The notes under the pieces are model-generated. The model worked only from the letters and a program-made list of their open reading frames with translations, searched no databases and was not told the DNA's origin. Shown here in pieces: positions 48,160-56,237 of a stretch of DNA of 64,000 nucleotides. The position numbers and the translations under genes are program-made. The stretch lies in contig NZ_QHJG01000031.1 in the NCBI RefSeq assembly GCF_003184185.1, forward strand, positions 22,616 through 86,615, read 5' to 3'. The stretch comes from Legionella qingyii (GTDB lineage Bacteria > Pseudomonadota > Gammaproteobacteria > Legionellales > Legionellaceae). Positions within the stretch are counted from its first letter, which is position 1. Each line of letters starts with the position of its first letter.

Positions 48160-48610
48160 GAATATTTATGATTTTATGGCAGAAACAATAAAGATAGCAT
48201 CAGAAAACCCAATAGCCCCATATGGTGCCATAATTGTTTATGATAACAAAGACATTCTTTTAAAATCAGTTAATAGTGCGCACCATCATCCTTTGATGCA
48301 TGGTGAATTGTCGGTTATACATACGCTGTTTAATAATGGTTTTGATGGTGATGTCAGCAAATTGAGCCTCTACACAACTGCTGAGCCTTGTCCTATGTGT
48401 GCCGCTGCCATTTATTGGGCGATGATACCTAAAGTAATTTACGGTAGTTCAATATCTTTTTTACACGATTTATTTGGTAGGCAGATTCAGCTTAGGGCTG
48501 AGGAAGTTCTGTCTAAAACGCCAGATTTTTATAGCTGTCACTTGATTGGTGGAGTGATGGAAGACGAGTGTAATAATCTATTTATTAAAGCAAAACAATT
48601 AAGAGAGTAA
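48149..48610 (+). CDS. Cytidine/guanine deaminase-fold nucleobase deaminase
   Basis: About 153 residues of the CDA superfamily. MHGELSVI holds the zinc His and the catalytic Glu; TTAEPCPMCAAAIYWAMIPK has the two zinc Cys (PCPMC). The HGE form in place of the HAE of TadA and the remainder (YGSSISFLHDL) fit the guanine/cytosine deaminase group rather than tRNA deaminases. It overlaps the VUT transporter stop, so import of a base or nucleoside and its deamination may be linked. Next comes the leader of the peptide cluster, 250 bp away. Confidence 0.82.
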   Translation: MMDKNIYDFMAETIKIASENPIAPYGAIIVYDNKDILLKSVNSAHHHPLMHGELSVIHTLFNNGFDGDVSKLSLYTTAEPCPMCAAAIYWAMIPKVIYGSSISFLHDLFGRQIQLRAEEVLSKTPDFYSCHLIGGVMEDECNNLFIKAKQLRE

Positions 48611-48751
48611 TCGTTATTTCATTAACTGAAGAATAACCTTCTATAATGAGTAATTAGTGTATGAATATGCTTGGATATCATTGTATAGAGCCTAATTTTT
48701 AATTCTTTCAGAGATTATTTGCACAAGTTCTGAAAAAAATTAAATAAAAGC

Positions 48752-48780
48752 TTGCATGCATTATTTATATCTATTAAATT
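48752..48780 (+). promoter_or_regulatory. Candidate sigma-70 promoter of the peptide cluster
   Basis: TTGCAT at 48752-48757 and TAAATT at 48775-48780 are 17 bp apart. A start near 48787 gives a leader of about 75 nt before the precursor ATG. The surrounding DNA is AT-rich, so chance matches are possible. Confidence 0.5.
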
Positions 48781-48791
48781 TCGCGCGTTCT

Positions 48792-48830
48792 TTATTCTTC
48801 ATAAGAATAACATTCTCGGTTTAGAATGTT
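48792..48830 (+). promoter_or_regulatory. Two adjacent perfect hairpins in the precursor leader
   Basis: TTATTCTT at 48792-48799 pairs with AAGAATAA at 48803-48810 (loop CAT). AACATTCT at 48809-48816 pairs with AGAATGTT at 48823-48830 (6-nt loop). Both stems are 8 bp and perfect, and they share two bases, so full formation of both is exclusive at the edge. They lie 30 bp before the precursor gene with no T tract. They could be an attenuator, a stabilising 5' structure or, as DNA, a protein-binding dyad. Confidence 0.6.
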
Positions 48831-48860
48831 CCTGAAAAATGTATATAAACGGAGTTACAG

Positions 48861-48980
48861 ATGGATACTATTATCAATAATCAATCTTCTGAAATCGATC
48901 TAGATAATGATGAAACTGTTGTGTTTGATGATGTAGGCGAATTTGATGCGTCTATGTTAAGACCCATGCAGGAAGATTAA
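48861..48980 (+). CDS. Candidate RiPP precursor peptide, acidic and Cys-free
   Basis: 39 residues, preceded by GGAG at 48851-48854. Twelve of 39 residues are Asp or Glu and there is one basic residue (Arg34). There is no Cys; Ser occurs at 9, 10 and 31 and Thr at 3 and 19. The first 28 residues look like a leader with alternating hydrophobic and acidic residues (ETVVFDDVGEFD). The end is ASMLRPMQED. It lies first in a run of modification genes, 55 bp before the HExxH gene. No GG or other clear cleavage motif is seen besides VG at 25-26. That it is a precursor is inferred from size and position. Confidence 0.75.
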   Translation: MDTIINNQSSEIDLDNDETVVFDDVGEFDASMLRPMQED

Positions 48981-49035
48981 TCTAAATTTCCTTTTGTTTC
49001 TTTTATTCTTGTTAAAGGATTGTCGCGGGGTAAAT

Positions 49036-50031
49036 ATGTCAGCTAATTCACTACTTTCCACATCTATTCCAGATGAAGAAGGGGCGAAAAAACTTATAAT
49101 TTATGCTGCAGAGAAACAAAAAAATGATTTATTGGATTTATTGAAGAATTGTGAAAAAAAACTCCGCTATGACCTAAATGATCTTGCGGAGTTCATACAA
49201 GAAATAGATTGTAGTCAAAAACTTTCTCCAGCATTTTTTTTATACACCCAAGAATTGCGCGATGCCATAAAATCCACATCTATTGATAAAATAATGGATG
49301 CTATTCAACATGTATCATGGTTGAAAACATATGGAATATATGAGCAAGAATTACGAATCAGTTCTGTTTTATCGGAGTTTTGGGAAACTTCTTATGTCTC
49401 AAAAATGAGACGATATGAACAAAAAAATATTTGTGGTGAGACCACATTGGTCAGACCAGTTTCTAGCAAACAATTAGAGTTTCATGCTTCTAACATAAGA
49501 AAAGCAATTGACCTGATCAATACAGGTGATATGGATGTTGCTCATGAAATATCGATACTTATCTCTTCCATTAAAATCTTTCAAGGCAGAGTACTTCGAG
49601 GTCAGGCATCAGGAGATACAATGGGTGCTGTCTGGTTAAGAATACCTGATCCCCATGATGATCAAGTTGGCTATTGGATAGAGCATATCGTTCATGAAGT
49701 ATCACATTTACGATTACATGCAATGTTTTTTCAGGAAAAGTTTGTTCTAAATCCTGATGATGAGTATAAATTTAGAGCTCCAATACGCGACGATTTAAGG
49801 CCGATGCTGGGTGTTTTTCATGCTACTTTTGTTTTGGCCAGGATGATTCGGGTCTTTAAGAAATTATCATTTAAAGGCTATGCTTCAAGATTTCGAGATC
49901 GACTTCAACTATGCCAATTACAATTTGAAATTGGTCTTAATTCTGTTTACTCGAAGGATGCGGAATTAACTGATAATGGGAAACTAATCCGTGAGAGTTT
50001 TAAGGAATGCGCTTTAATACTGGAAAATTAG
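49036..50031 (+). CDS. HExxH-type peptide beta-hydroxylase-like protein
   Basis: About 331 residues; ATG 49036 has GGGG at 49027-49030. The C-terminal half fits the HEXXH-motif peptide-modification domain, now often named aKG-HExxH-type peptide beta-hydroxylase: WIEHIVHEVSHLRLHAM with HEVSH at 220-224, then YKFRAPIRDDLRPMLGVFHATF near 245-266 with Arg and a His (near 262) as third ligand. The N-terminal helical half may bind the peptide. Known members are iron and 2-oxoglutarate enzymes that hydroxylate side chains such as Asp or His in RiPP precursors. It overlaps the YcaO gene by 25 bp. Confidence 0.85.
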   Translation: MSANSLLSTSIPDEEGAKKLIIYAAEKQKNDLLDLLKNCEKKLRYDLNDLAEFIQEIDCSQKLSPAFFLYTQELRDAIKSTSIDKIMDAIQHVSWLKTYGIYEQELRISSVLSEFWETSYVSKMRRYEQKNICGETTLVRPVSSKQLEFHASNIRKAIDLINTGDMDVAHEISILISSIKIFQGRVLRGQASGDTMGAVWLRIPDPHDDQVGYWIEHIVHEVSHLRLHAMFFQEKFVLNPDDEYKFRAPIRDDLRPMLGVFHATFVLARMIRVFKKLSFKGYASRFRDRLQLCQLQFEIGLNSVYSKDAELTDNGKLIRESFKECALILEN

Positions 50032-51005
50032 AAATAGAAAAAATTCCAATAAGATTTTCTTGGTTTTATCATCCGCTCGATTCAAATTTGATTATTTCTG
50101 ATAGTGTCTCTTCGATTAGAGATAAGCAATCCATTTCACATCGTTTTTTTGGCCATGCTGCGGGCTATGACTTAGAAGAAGTAGTCCATAGATCCAGCTA
50201 TGAGGTTTTGGAAAGGATGCTTTCTTTCAGTGCAAGTTACTCAGAAAAAAAATTGCATGAGGGCTTTCTGGCAAAAACTATTTTTGCAGAGGAGACTCAG
50301 GAAAAAAGAATATCTGCTGAATCAATATTAGTACGCACAAATAATGAATTGGCTTCAGCCAGTGGTTTAAGTCTGCATGTTAATTTAGACCTTGCAATTC
50401 AACATGCCGTTTATGAACTTATTGAACGAGATATATTGTGTAGACTTTGGTACTTTGATTATCAGTTGTATCAAATAAAGAGGGAACTCGTAAAAGATGA
50501 TTATTTCATTGAGTATTATACTGTTGTAAATATTCCTGTCCCTTTTGTATTGGCCATTGTTAAATCCAAAAACAATTCGATTATGTATTGTGGTTCTCGC
50601 TGTAGTGCAAGTTGGGAATATTCCTTAAAAAAAGCTAGAGAAGAGGCTTTATTATTAATTACTGATCTACTTTGTCGTCAGCGGAACAGTAATATAGGAA
50701 ATCGTTTGGATACTATTCAAAGATTAAATACCTTGTCTGGAGAAATTGCCGCGCAACAAGAAGAGCATTTGGAGCGTAAGTTACTGTCCAATTTGGACAA
50801 GCAACATTTTGAAGATACAAGTTTTGAAAAAATCATTTCTAAATATTTTAAAAATTTAAGTCTTTTATATGTTGCTGAACTCAGACAATGGGGTAGTTAT
50901 TATCTGGTAAAAGCATTCTCTGAAGAGTTACTTACAAAACCTTTAGTTAGGACGATGGTACAAAATAACAAGATATCGGCTGTTCCGCCAGATCCCTTTT
51001 GTTGA
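50007..51005 (+). CDS. YcaO-domain cyclodehydratase-like protein
   Basis: 332 residues. YcaO ATP-binding elements are visible: SYEVLERM at 64-71, ASGLSLHVNLDLAIQHAVYE at 117-136 then LIERD 138-142, and SLKKAREEAL near 206-215. The C terminus is PPDPFC, a short Pro-containing end as in other YcaO enzymes. YcaO proteins activate a peptide amide with ATP to make azolines, thioamides or amidines. No ThiF/E1-like partner, TfuA or azoline dehydrogenase is encoded here, and the candidate peptide has no Cys, so it must act alone and on an unusual site. AAGGA touches the ATG, so the start is a little unsure. Confidence 0.88.
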   Translation: MRFNTGKLEIEKIPIRFSWFYHPLDSNLIISDSVSSIRDKQSISHRFFGHAAGYDLEEVVHRSSYEVLERMLSFSASYSEKKLHEGFLAKTIFAEETQEKRISAESILVRTNNELASASGLSLHVNLDLAIQHAVYELIERDILCRLWYFDYQLYQIKRELVKDDYFIEYYTVVNIPVPFVLAIVKSKNNSIMYCGSRCSASWEYSLKKAREEALLLITDLLCRQRNSNIGNRLDTIQRLNTLSGEIAAQQEEHLERKLLSNLDKQHFEDTSFEKIISKYFKNLSLLYVAELRQWGSYYLVKAFSEELLTKPLVRTMVQNNKISAVPPDPFC

Positions 51006-51014
51006 GAATGAATA

Positions 51015-52196
51015 ATGAAACAAATATCTGACATAAAATGGTTGGCATTAAGCGCCGGAGTTTCATCTTTAGGTTGCGCTATGTCGATAATATTTATTCC
51101 ATTAATGATATACAACAAAACTCATAATCCATTAATAATGGCCTTGCAGGTATTCGTTCAACTATTGGGTAATTTTGTTGCTTGCCAAGTAATTGGACGT
51201 TTTAAAATAGGAAATAACGATAAATCCTCTTTAGTGATATGCAATTTTCTTCTAGCAATAACGATTCTGATTTTAGCCTGGGTTAGTGACTCTCTTCTCG
51301 TTCCAAGCTTCTTTATGGTGACCATGTTATCGTCAATTCTTAATACGTGTAGTCGTGGTTATTATGAAAGTTTAATTGGAACAATTAGTCATGAGTCAGC
51401 AAACTCTCGTCAAAATCTAATTGGCATTACAAAATCCTATGAAAATTTTGGCACAATCTTGGGGTCATCTTTGACTGTACCCTTGTTGGCATGGGGATCT
51501 TCTTCGACTGTTTTCATTATAGATTCTGTAACCTATCTATTCGCTGCAATGTTAGTAAGTAACTTAAGGTGTGTAGGCCAAGCTTTTACACGTATGTCTA
51601 CACAGCCAATTACCTTATTCATTTTGTTTAAACAAAAATCTAGAAATTTGACTATTTCGCATGGTTTTCTTGCAATGTCTTTATTTCTGCTAAATGGCTC
51701 TGTCATTTATGTCTTAAAAGAATCTTTTAATGTAAGCGATAGATTAATATCTTTTTATTATGTTTCTCAATTTACATTTAGCTTCTTGGGAGCTTTTATA
51801 GTTTCTTTAATTACGAAAAAGCGAATTATCAATTCATCTCAAGCACAATGGTTGCGTTTATCTTATGCAATACCGTTTCTTATTATCGCAACCCATAATT
51901 CAGTCTACCTTTTTGTTATAATGATTTCTTTTTTAGCGTTTGTTCATACATTTTCGCTGCCTGTATGGCAAAGTTTCTTTCAAGATTGTGCTGAAGAGGC
52001 TTCTGATTGGCGATTGATTGGTGCTGCTCGCAAGACCTATGTTTCTATTATTGGTGGGCTAGGCAGCTTGCTGGCAGGTTTGTTATTAACCATTACGGAT
52101 TATCAAAAAATATATTTGTTAGCTAGTGCATGTTGTATTTGTTCTGCATTATGCTTTATAAAATCCTCAATAAGGATGGAGCCGTCAAAATCATGA
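51015..52196 (+). CDS. MFS exporter of the peptide cluster
   Basis: 393 residues with about twelve membrane segments. It fits the MFS_3/enterobactin-exporter-like group: GVSSLGCAMSIIFIPLMIYN in the first segment and SYENFGTILGSSLTVPLLAW in the fifth. No ATP-binding domain, and no peptidase domain, so leader removal would need another protease. It starts 9 bp after YcaO and overlaps the GNAT gene by ATGA. Likely exports the product or gives self-resistance. Confidence 0.85.
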   Translation: MKQISDIKWLALSAGVSSLGCAMSIIFIPLMIYNKTHNPLIMALQVFVQLLGNFVACQVIGRFKIGNNDKSSLVICNFLLAITILILAWVSDSLLVPSFFMVTMLSSILNTCSRGYYESLIGTISHESANSRQNLIGITKSYENFGTILGSSLTVPLLAWGSSSTVFIIDSVTYLFAAMLVSNLRCVGQAFTRMSTQPITLFILFKQKSRNLTISHGFLAMSLFLLNGSVIYVLKESFNVSDRLISFYYVSQFTFSFLGAFIVSLITKKRIINSSQAQWLRLSYAIPFLIIATHNSVYLFVIMISFLAFVHTFSLPVWQSFFQDCAEEASDWRLIGAARKTYVSIIGGLGSLLAGLLLTITDYQKIYLLASACCICSALCFIKSSIRMEPSKS

Positions 52197-52990
52197 TAGT
52201 TGAATGTAAGACACTTGGTGATACTGAATTAGGAATTATGTACAGTCAATTATTACTAAATAGTAAGTTACTTGCTTTAATTGAAAACCAAAGTGTCACT
52301 GAACCCATACAAATATTCAAAGTTTCAAATGAAAAATTAGCTGTATTTAATCCTAAAAAAAATAGCTTATTTTTTTCTGCAGCTACAGATCCTAAAAGTG
52401 CTTTAGATATTTTCATTCATTTAAAAGCGAATTACATCATTAAGATTATTGAAGGTGCTGAAGAGTTAGTCGATAAAATCGGGGATTACTTACAAACATT
52501 AAGTGAAAAATACAGTAGCGCAAAAATGCTTTTGATGTCTAAAGAAGTAAATGAATATATTACTTCGCTATCATCAGATTTTGAATTTCTTAAGGGAGAA
52601 TCCCTTAACGATTTTGGCGCAGATGTTCTTGTTGCCAAGTTTTCCAAGGAGCGATTGAATGTGGCTCTGGATGAAGAAGAGGCCAAGAAATTAATTTTAT
52701 CTTCCTCAAGAGAGTTTATGGGCTTAAAAGTAAGCGACGAGGTTGTAAGTATTGCAGCATGGATCAGAGAAATAAAAGGTTATCGTTGCCTCAGTTATGT
52801 TTATACAGATGAAAAGCATAGAGGGCATGGTTTTAGCCAATTACTTTTATCCAAGTTGTTAAATGATATTTGTGGTAAATATAAAGGAGCATTTTTATTT
52901 GTAGATGAATCCAATATTCCTGCATTGAACTTATATCGTAAATTTGGATTTAAGGAATCTGGTTGTTTATCACAAATGAAATTGAATTAA
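52193..52990 (+). CDS. GNAT acetyltransferase with an extra N-terminal domain
   Basis: 265 residues. The GNAT fold is in the last 90: VYTDEKHRGHGFSQLLLSKL near 203-222 is the acetyl-CoA loop (RGHGFS), and FVDESNIPALNLYRKFGFKE is the end motif. The first 170 residues have no known motif. It may acetylate the peptide N terminus, a side chain or a toxin target for self-protection. ATGA overlap with the MFS gene shows translational coupling. Confidence 0.82.
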   Translation: MIVECKTLGDTELGIMYSQLLLNSKLLALIENQSVTEPIQIFKVSNEKLAVFNPKKNSLFFSAATDPKSALDIFIHLKANYIIKIIEGAEELVDKIGDYLQTLSEKYSSAKMLLMSKEVNEYITSLSSDFEFLKGESLNDFGADVLVAKFSKERLNVALDEEEAKKLILSSSREFMGLKVSDEVVSIAAWIREIKGYRCLSYVYTDEKHRGHGFSQLLLSKLLNDICGKYKGAFLFVDESNIPALNLYRKFGFKESGCLSQMKLN

Positions 52991-52994
52991 AAAG

Positions 52995-54476
52995 ATGTTG
53001 GATTTAGAACAGATAAAAGAGATAGATGTACTTGTCATTGGTGGAGGGAATGCTGGACTTTGTGCTGCAATTTCTGCTGTGTGCAAAACTCCAAATGTCG
53101 TAGTAATTGAAAAAGCCAGTTATGAGGAGCGTGGTGGAAACAGCTCTCTTACAATGAATTTTAGATTTGCCCATTCAGATATTGACGACCTATTAATGTT
53201 ATTAAATTTATCTGAAATAAATGAAGAACAAGTAGCGCGTTTAGAAAAACATTATTTAACTTACTCAGAAAATGAGTTTTATAGTGATTTAATGCACGTT
53301 TCAAATAATCGTGCTGACTCTGAATTATCCTCAATTCTTGTTAAAAACTCATATGATACGGCTCGCTGGTTACATAACCTTGGGCATAGATGGGAAATAA
53401 AGCCACGTATACTCGCTGGTAGCTTGCCTATTAGGATTGTTGGCGGTGGCAGAGAATTACAGAATATCAATTTTTCTGTGGCTGAGCGTCATGGGGTTCA
53501 TATCGTTTATGAATGTGAACTTATAGATTTGGTGGCATGTGATAATTACGTTAAGGAAGCAAAAGTATTATATAGAAATAAGCAAATTTCTATCAAAGCA
53601 AAAACAATCATCCTCGCGTGCGGGAGCTACGAATCAAACTCATCAATGAGGAAAAAATATCTTGGTACTCATTGGGAGGATACCGCATTAAGAGGTGTTC
53701 CATTTAATACCGGGCAAGGGATTGTGTCTGCTTCAAATATTGGTGGCGTTCTTTATGGCGATTACTCTGAATGCCATGCAACGCCTCAAAATAGCCGTTT
53801 AAAATCCTATATGCTTCCTGGAGAAAATGAGGAAAGTCAAAATAACTCAAGATATGCATTCAATTATGGTGTTTCAGTGAATAATCAGGGGCAAAGATTT
53901 TTTGATGAAGGTGAAAACCTGCCTAATTTTCTTTATGCAAAGCTGGGAAGAAAAATCATTGAACAGCCTAATCAACTGGCATATCAAATTTTTGACCATA
54001 AAACAGCAAGATTTTTACCTCAAAGTTATTTTGAAGATGGAAATTATGTTGAAGCAGGCTCACTGGTTGAATTGGCGAAAAAGCTTGATATTAACTGTAT
54101 AGAATTTGAAAAAAATATTGATCATTTCAATCAAGCAACAACCACGAGAAAAATTAATTTGAGTAGGTTAGATGGAATAAGTACTCTCAATCTTGATTTG
54201 CCAAAAAGTAATTGGGCTATTGCAATTAATAAACCTCCCTATTTCGCTTTTCCTGTAAAGGCGGGAATTACATTTACTTATGGTGGTTTGAAAATTAATA
54301 AAAACACCCAGGTAGTTAGAGAAAATAATACTCCTTTTCATAATTTATTTGCTTGCGGAGAAATTGTTGGAGGATTGTTCTGGGGGAATTATGCTGGGGG
54401 CAGTGGTCTTATGGCTGGATCCGTATTTGGAAAAATTGCAGGAGAGTTTGCTGCTAAATTGGTTTTAGAATATTAG
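52995..54476 (+). CDS. TcuA/fumarate-reductase-type FAD dehydrogenase
   Basis: 493 residues. FAD dinucleotide motif DVLVIGGGNAGLCAAISAV at 11-29, EKASYEERGGNSSLTMNFRF near 40-59 (the GGNS of TcuA-type enzymes), CGSYESN near 207, and a C-terminal GITFTYGGLKINKNTQVV and FACGEIVGGLFWGNYAGGSG. Family members oxidise or reduce a C-C bond next to carboxylates (tricarballylate, fumarate, succinate). It starts 4 bp after the GNAT gene. In this setting it is likely a tailoring enzyme; nitroreductase-type azoline dehydrogenases are a different fold, so it is not one of them. Confidence 0.85.
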   Translation: MLDLEQIKEIDVLVIGGGNAGLCAAISAVCKTPNVVVIEKASYEERGGNSSLTMNFRFAHSDIDDLLMLLNLSEINEEQVARLEKHYLTYSENEFYSDLMHVSNNRADSELSSILVKNSYDTARWLHNLGHRWEIKPRILAGSLPIRIVGGGRELQNINFSVAERHGVHIVYECELIDLVACDNYVKEAKVLYRNKQISIKAKTIILACGSYESNSSMRKKYLGTHWEDTALRGVPFNTGQGIVSASNIGGVLYGDYSECHATPQNSRLKSYMLPGENEESQNNSRYAFNYGVSVNNQGQRFFDEGENLPNFLYAKLGRKIIEQPNQLAYQIFDHKTARFLPQSYFEDGNYVEAGSLVELAKKLDINCIEFEKNIDHFNQATTTRKINLSRLDGISTLNLDLPKSNWAIAINKPPYFAFPVKAGITFTYGGLKINKNTQVVRENNTPFHNLFACGEIVGGLFWGNYAGGSGLMAGSVFGKIAGEFAAKLVLEY

Positions 54477-54491
54477 AGTTGAGACTATTAC

Positions 54492-55256
54492 ATGAGTGAT
54501 GATGCTCCAGTTTGTCATAAGACTATTTTTTCTCAAAAAGCATATTTCTATAAACATTCCAGGCCTAAATATCCGGATTCTGTTTTTGAGTATCTGGCTA
54601 GATTATTAAAGTCTGGTTCAAAAATCGTTGAATTTGGATGTGGCACGGGTATTTTTACAAAAGACTTAATTAAGTACGGTTATGAGATTTATGCAGTGGA
54701 ACCTTGTGCTGAAATGCTTGCAGAGTGCAGGGCAGAGCTAATTGACTATGATAAGTTAACTTTTATAGAGTCTAGTGCTGAAGAGGTTAGTTTACCTGCG
54801 GCTAGTATTGATGCTTTTATCTTTCCACAATCATTACATTGGATGAATATAGATAAGTTAAAAGATATAATTGCCAATGCTGCAAATAATCATTTTAAAA
54901 TAATTACTGTGTGGAACTCACGTAACAGCTGCAAAACAGATTGCGCAAAAGAATATAATAAAATTATTAACAACCACAAAAAAGAACATGCTCTAGCAAT
55001 TCAGGTACAGACTGATTCGTATGAATTGCTGAATCAATTATATGGCAAAGAAAAATATAAATTATTTAAATTTCATCATACTCACCAAGTTACTCAACAA
55101 GGATTGGAGTATCTGTTTCTATCCACGTCCGATATTGATTTGAATTTATTTGATTTAGTTATTAAAGAGGAATTAAGTTCTTTTTTTTATCAATACAATG
55201 TTAATGGTTTTGTTTCTATTGAATATGATTGCTTCATGGCCATATCACGTAATTAG
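54492..55256 (+). CDS. Class I SAM-dependent methyltransferase
   Basis: 254 residues. Motif I is IVEFGCGTGIFTKDLIKYG near 45-63, acidic end of strand 2 in YAVEPCAEM near 72, and FPQSLHWMN (motif IV region) near 116-124. It fits the Methyltransf_11/25 group used for small-molecule and peptide O- or N-methylation. It is not a PIMT-like Asp methyltransferase by motif. Starts 15 bp after the flavoprotein gene and ends the cluster, followed by 200 bp of AT-rich DNA. Confidence 0.85.
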   Translation: MSDDAPVCHKTIFSQKAYFYKHSRPKYPDSVFEYLARLLKSGSKIVEFGCGTGIFTKDLIKYGYEIYAVEPCAEMLAECRAELIDYDKLTFIESSAEEVSLPAASIDAFIFPQSLHWMNIDKLKDIIANAANNHFKIITVWNSRNSCKTDCAKEYNKIINNHKKEHALAIQVQTDSYELLNQLYGKEKYKLFKFHHTHQVTQQGLEYLFLSTSDIDLNLFDLVIKEELSSFFYQYNVNGFVSIEYDCFMAISRN

Positions 55257-55462
55257 TATCTAGAGTATTAGATATCCTTCTCATTAATATTCTAATTTCC
55301 TAATTAGGTTGAACAATTATTGGTATACTTAATTAAAGATAGGGCCACCCAACAATAAGTATTTCTATTAAATAATTGCTTTTGATAAAGTTCAAAAAAA
55401 AAATTATTTAAGTGTCGTATTTATTAAATACAAAATGCTCTATAATTTATCATATGTAATGG

Positions 55463-55711
55463 ATGGAAAATATTATGAATCCCATGAAATTGACAGCAGT
55501 TATTGAACAGGACGAATTTGGTTTCTCTGCCTACATTGAACAAATATCGGGTATAAATACCCAAGGCGATGATCTAAATGAAGTTAGAGATAACTTAAAA
55601 GAAGCCTTGTCAATTATTGCTGACATCAAAGGAATTCATGATTATAAAATTACCAAGGAAGTTATAATTGATAAATCGTCATCAATTCATCAAACATCTA
55701 GAGAATCATGA
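55463..55711 (+). CDS. hicB: HicB-family antitoxin
   Basis: 82 residues (or 78 from ATG 55475). MKLTAVIEQDEFGFSAYIEQ opens a HicB partial RNase-H-like fold, with INTQGDDLNEVRDNLKEAL next. The C-terminal DNA-binding part is short. It overlaps the downstream toxin gene by 44 bp. As a type II antitoxin it should bind the toxin and its own promoter. Confidence 0.8.
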   Translation: MENIMNPMKLTAVIEQDEFGFSAYIEQISGINTQGDDLNEVRDNLKEALSIIADIKGIHDYKITKEVIIDKSSSIHQTSRES

Positions 55712-55862
55712 TTGTAAGCTACATCGTCATGGTAGCAAACATGATATTTATATCAATACAATTAATAAATTGGGTATATCGACTGTACCTAGACATGTAC
55801 AAATTAATCCCAATACAGCAAGAAAGATTTGTAAAGATCTTTTGATCCCCGTATTTCCATAA
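55668..55862 (+). CDS. hicA: HicA-family mRNA interferase toxin
   Basis: 64 residues from TTG 55668, inside hicB. A double-stranded RNA-binding-like fold: HQFIKHLENHDCKLHRHGSK with the catalytic His in GSKHDIYI, then VPRHVQINPNTARKICKDL. Non-ATG start and overlap would keep toxin output below antitoxin. It sits between the peptide cluster and the tra genes, a position where it could stabilise the island. Confidence 0.8.
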   Translation: MINRHQFIKHLENHDCKLHRHGSKHDIYINTINKLGISTVPRHVQINPNTARKICKDLLIPVFP

Positions 55863-55871
55863 AATATTTTG

Positions 55872-56237
55872 CTACCTTAAAATATGCTCGAGAGAAATAA
55901 AGATAAACAAACAAGAACCAATCAAAATGACGGTTGATGACAGCAATGCATACCTACTAAATGTCCGAGCCTGTTGTGTTATATCACGAGCCTCAGCCAA
56001 TGAGCTAGATATCATATTTTTCATAGCAGATCGGAAGAGCACACGATCCTTCCATTGAGAGGAAATACTCTCAATTTCCTCTCTGAACTTCGCTAGCATA
56101 GCCTCTTGCACGCGGCGGTTTTCCTCAAGCAGTTTTACATTCATGGTCTGAAGGATAAGGATTGGATCATCTTTGCCTAAAACCACACCATGTCTTACAG
56201 CGATGTCCTGAATGACCTCATTAAATTTATCTGACAT
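55872..56237 (-). CDS. traM: TraM-like conjugation protein
   Basis: 121 residues. A helical cytoplasmic part ending in one C-terminal membrane segment (STVILIGSCLFIFISLEHIL) matches the size and layout of IncP TraM, which follows traK and traL in RP4. TAATG junction with traL. Sequence likeness is weak, so the name rests mainly on order (traK, traL, traM, away from oriT). Confidence 0.7.
   Translation of the reverse strand: MSDKFNEVIQDIAVRHGVVLGKDDPILILQTMNVKLLEENRRVQEAMLAKFREEIESISSQWKDRVLFRSAMKNMISSSLAEARDITQQARTFSRYALLSSTVILIGSCLFIFISLEHILR

Noticed and set aside
46726..48610. Queuosine biosynthesis operon
   Set aside because: Only a transporter-like and a deaminase gene are present; no queC, queD, queE, queF or tgt-like gene is seen.
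52995..54476. Azoline (SagB-type) dehydrogenase of the YcaO pathway
   Set aside because: The protein has a GGGNAG FAD-binding fold of the TcuA/fumarate-reductase type, not the FMN nitroreductase fold.
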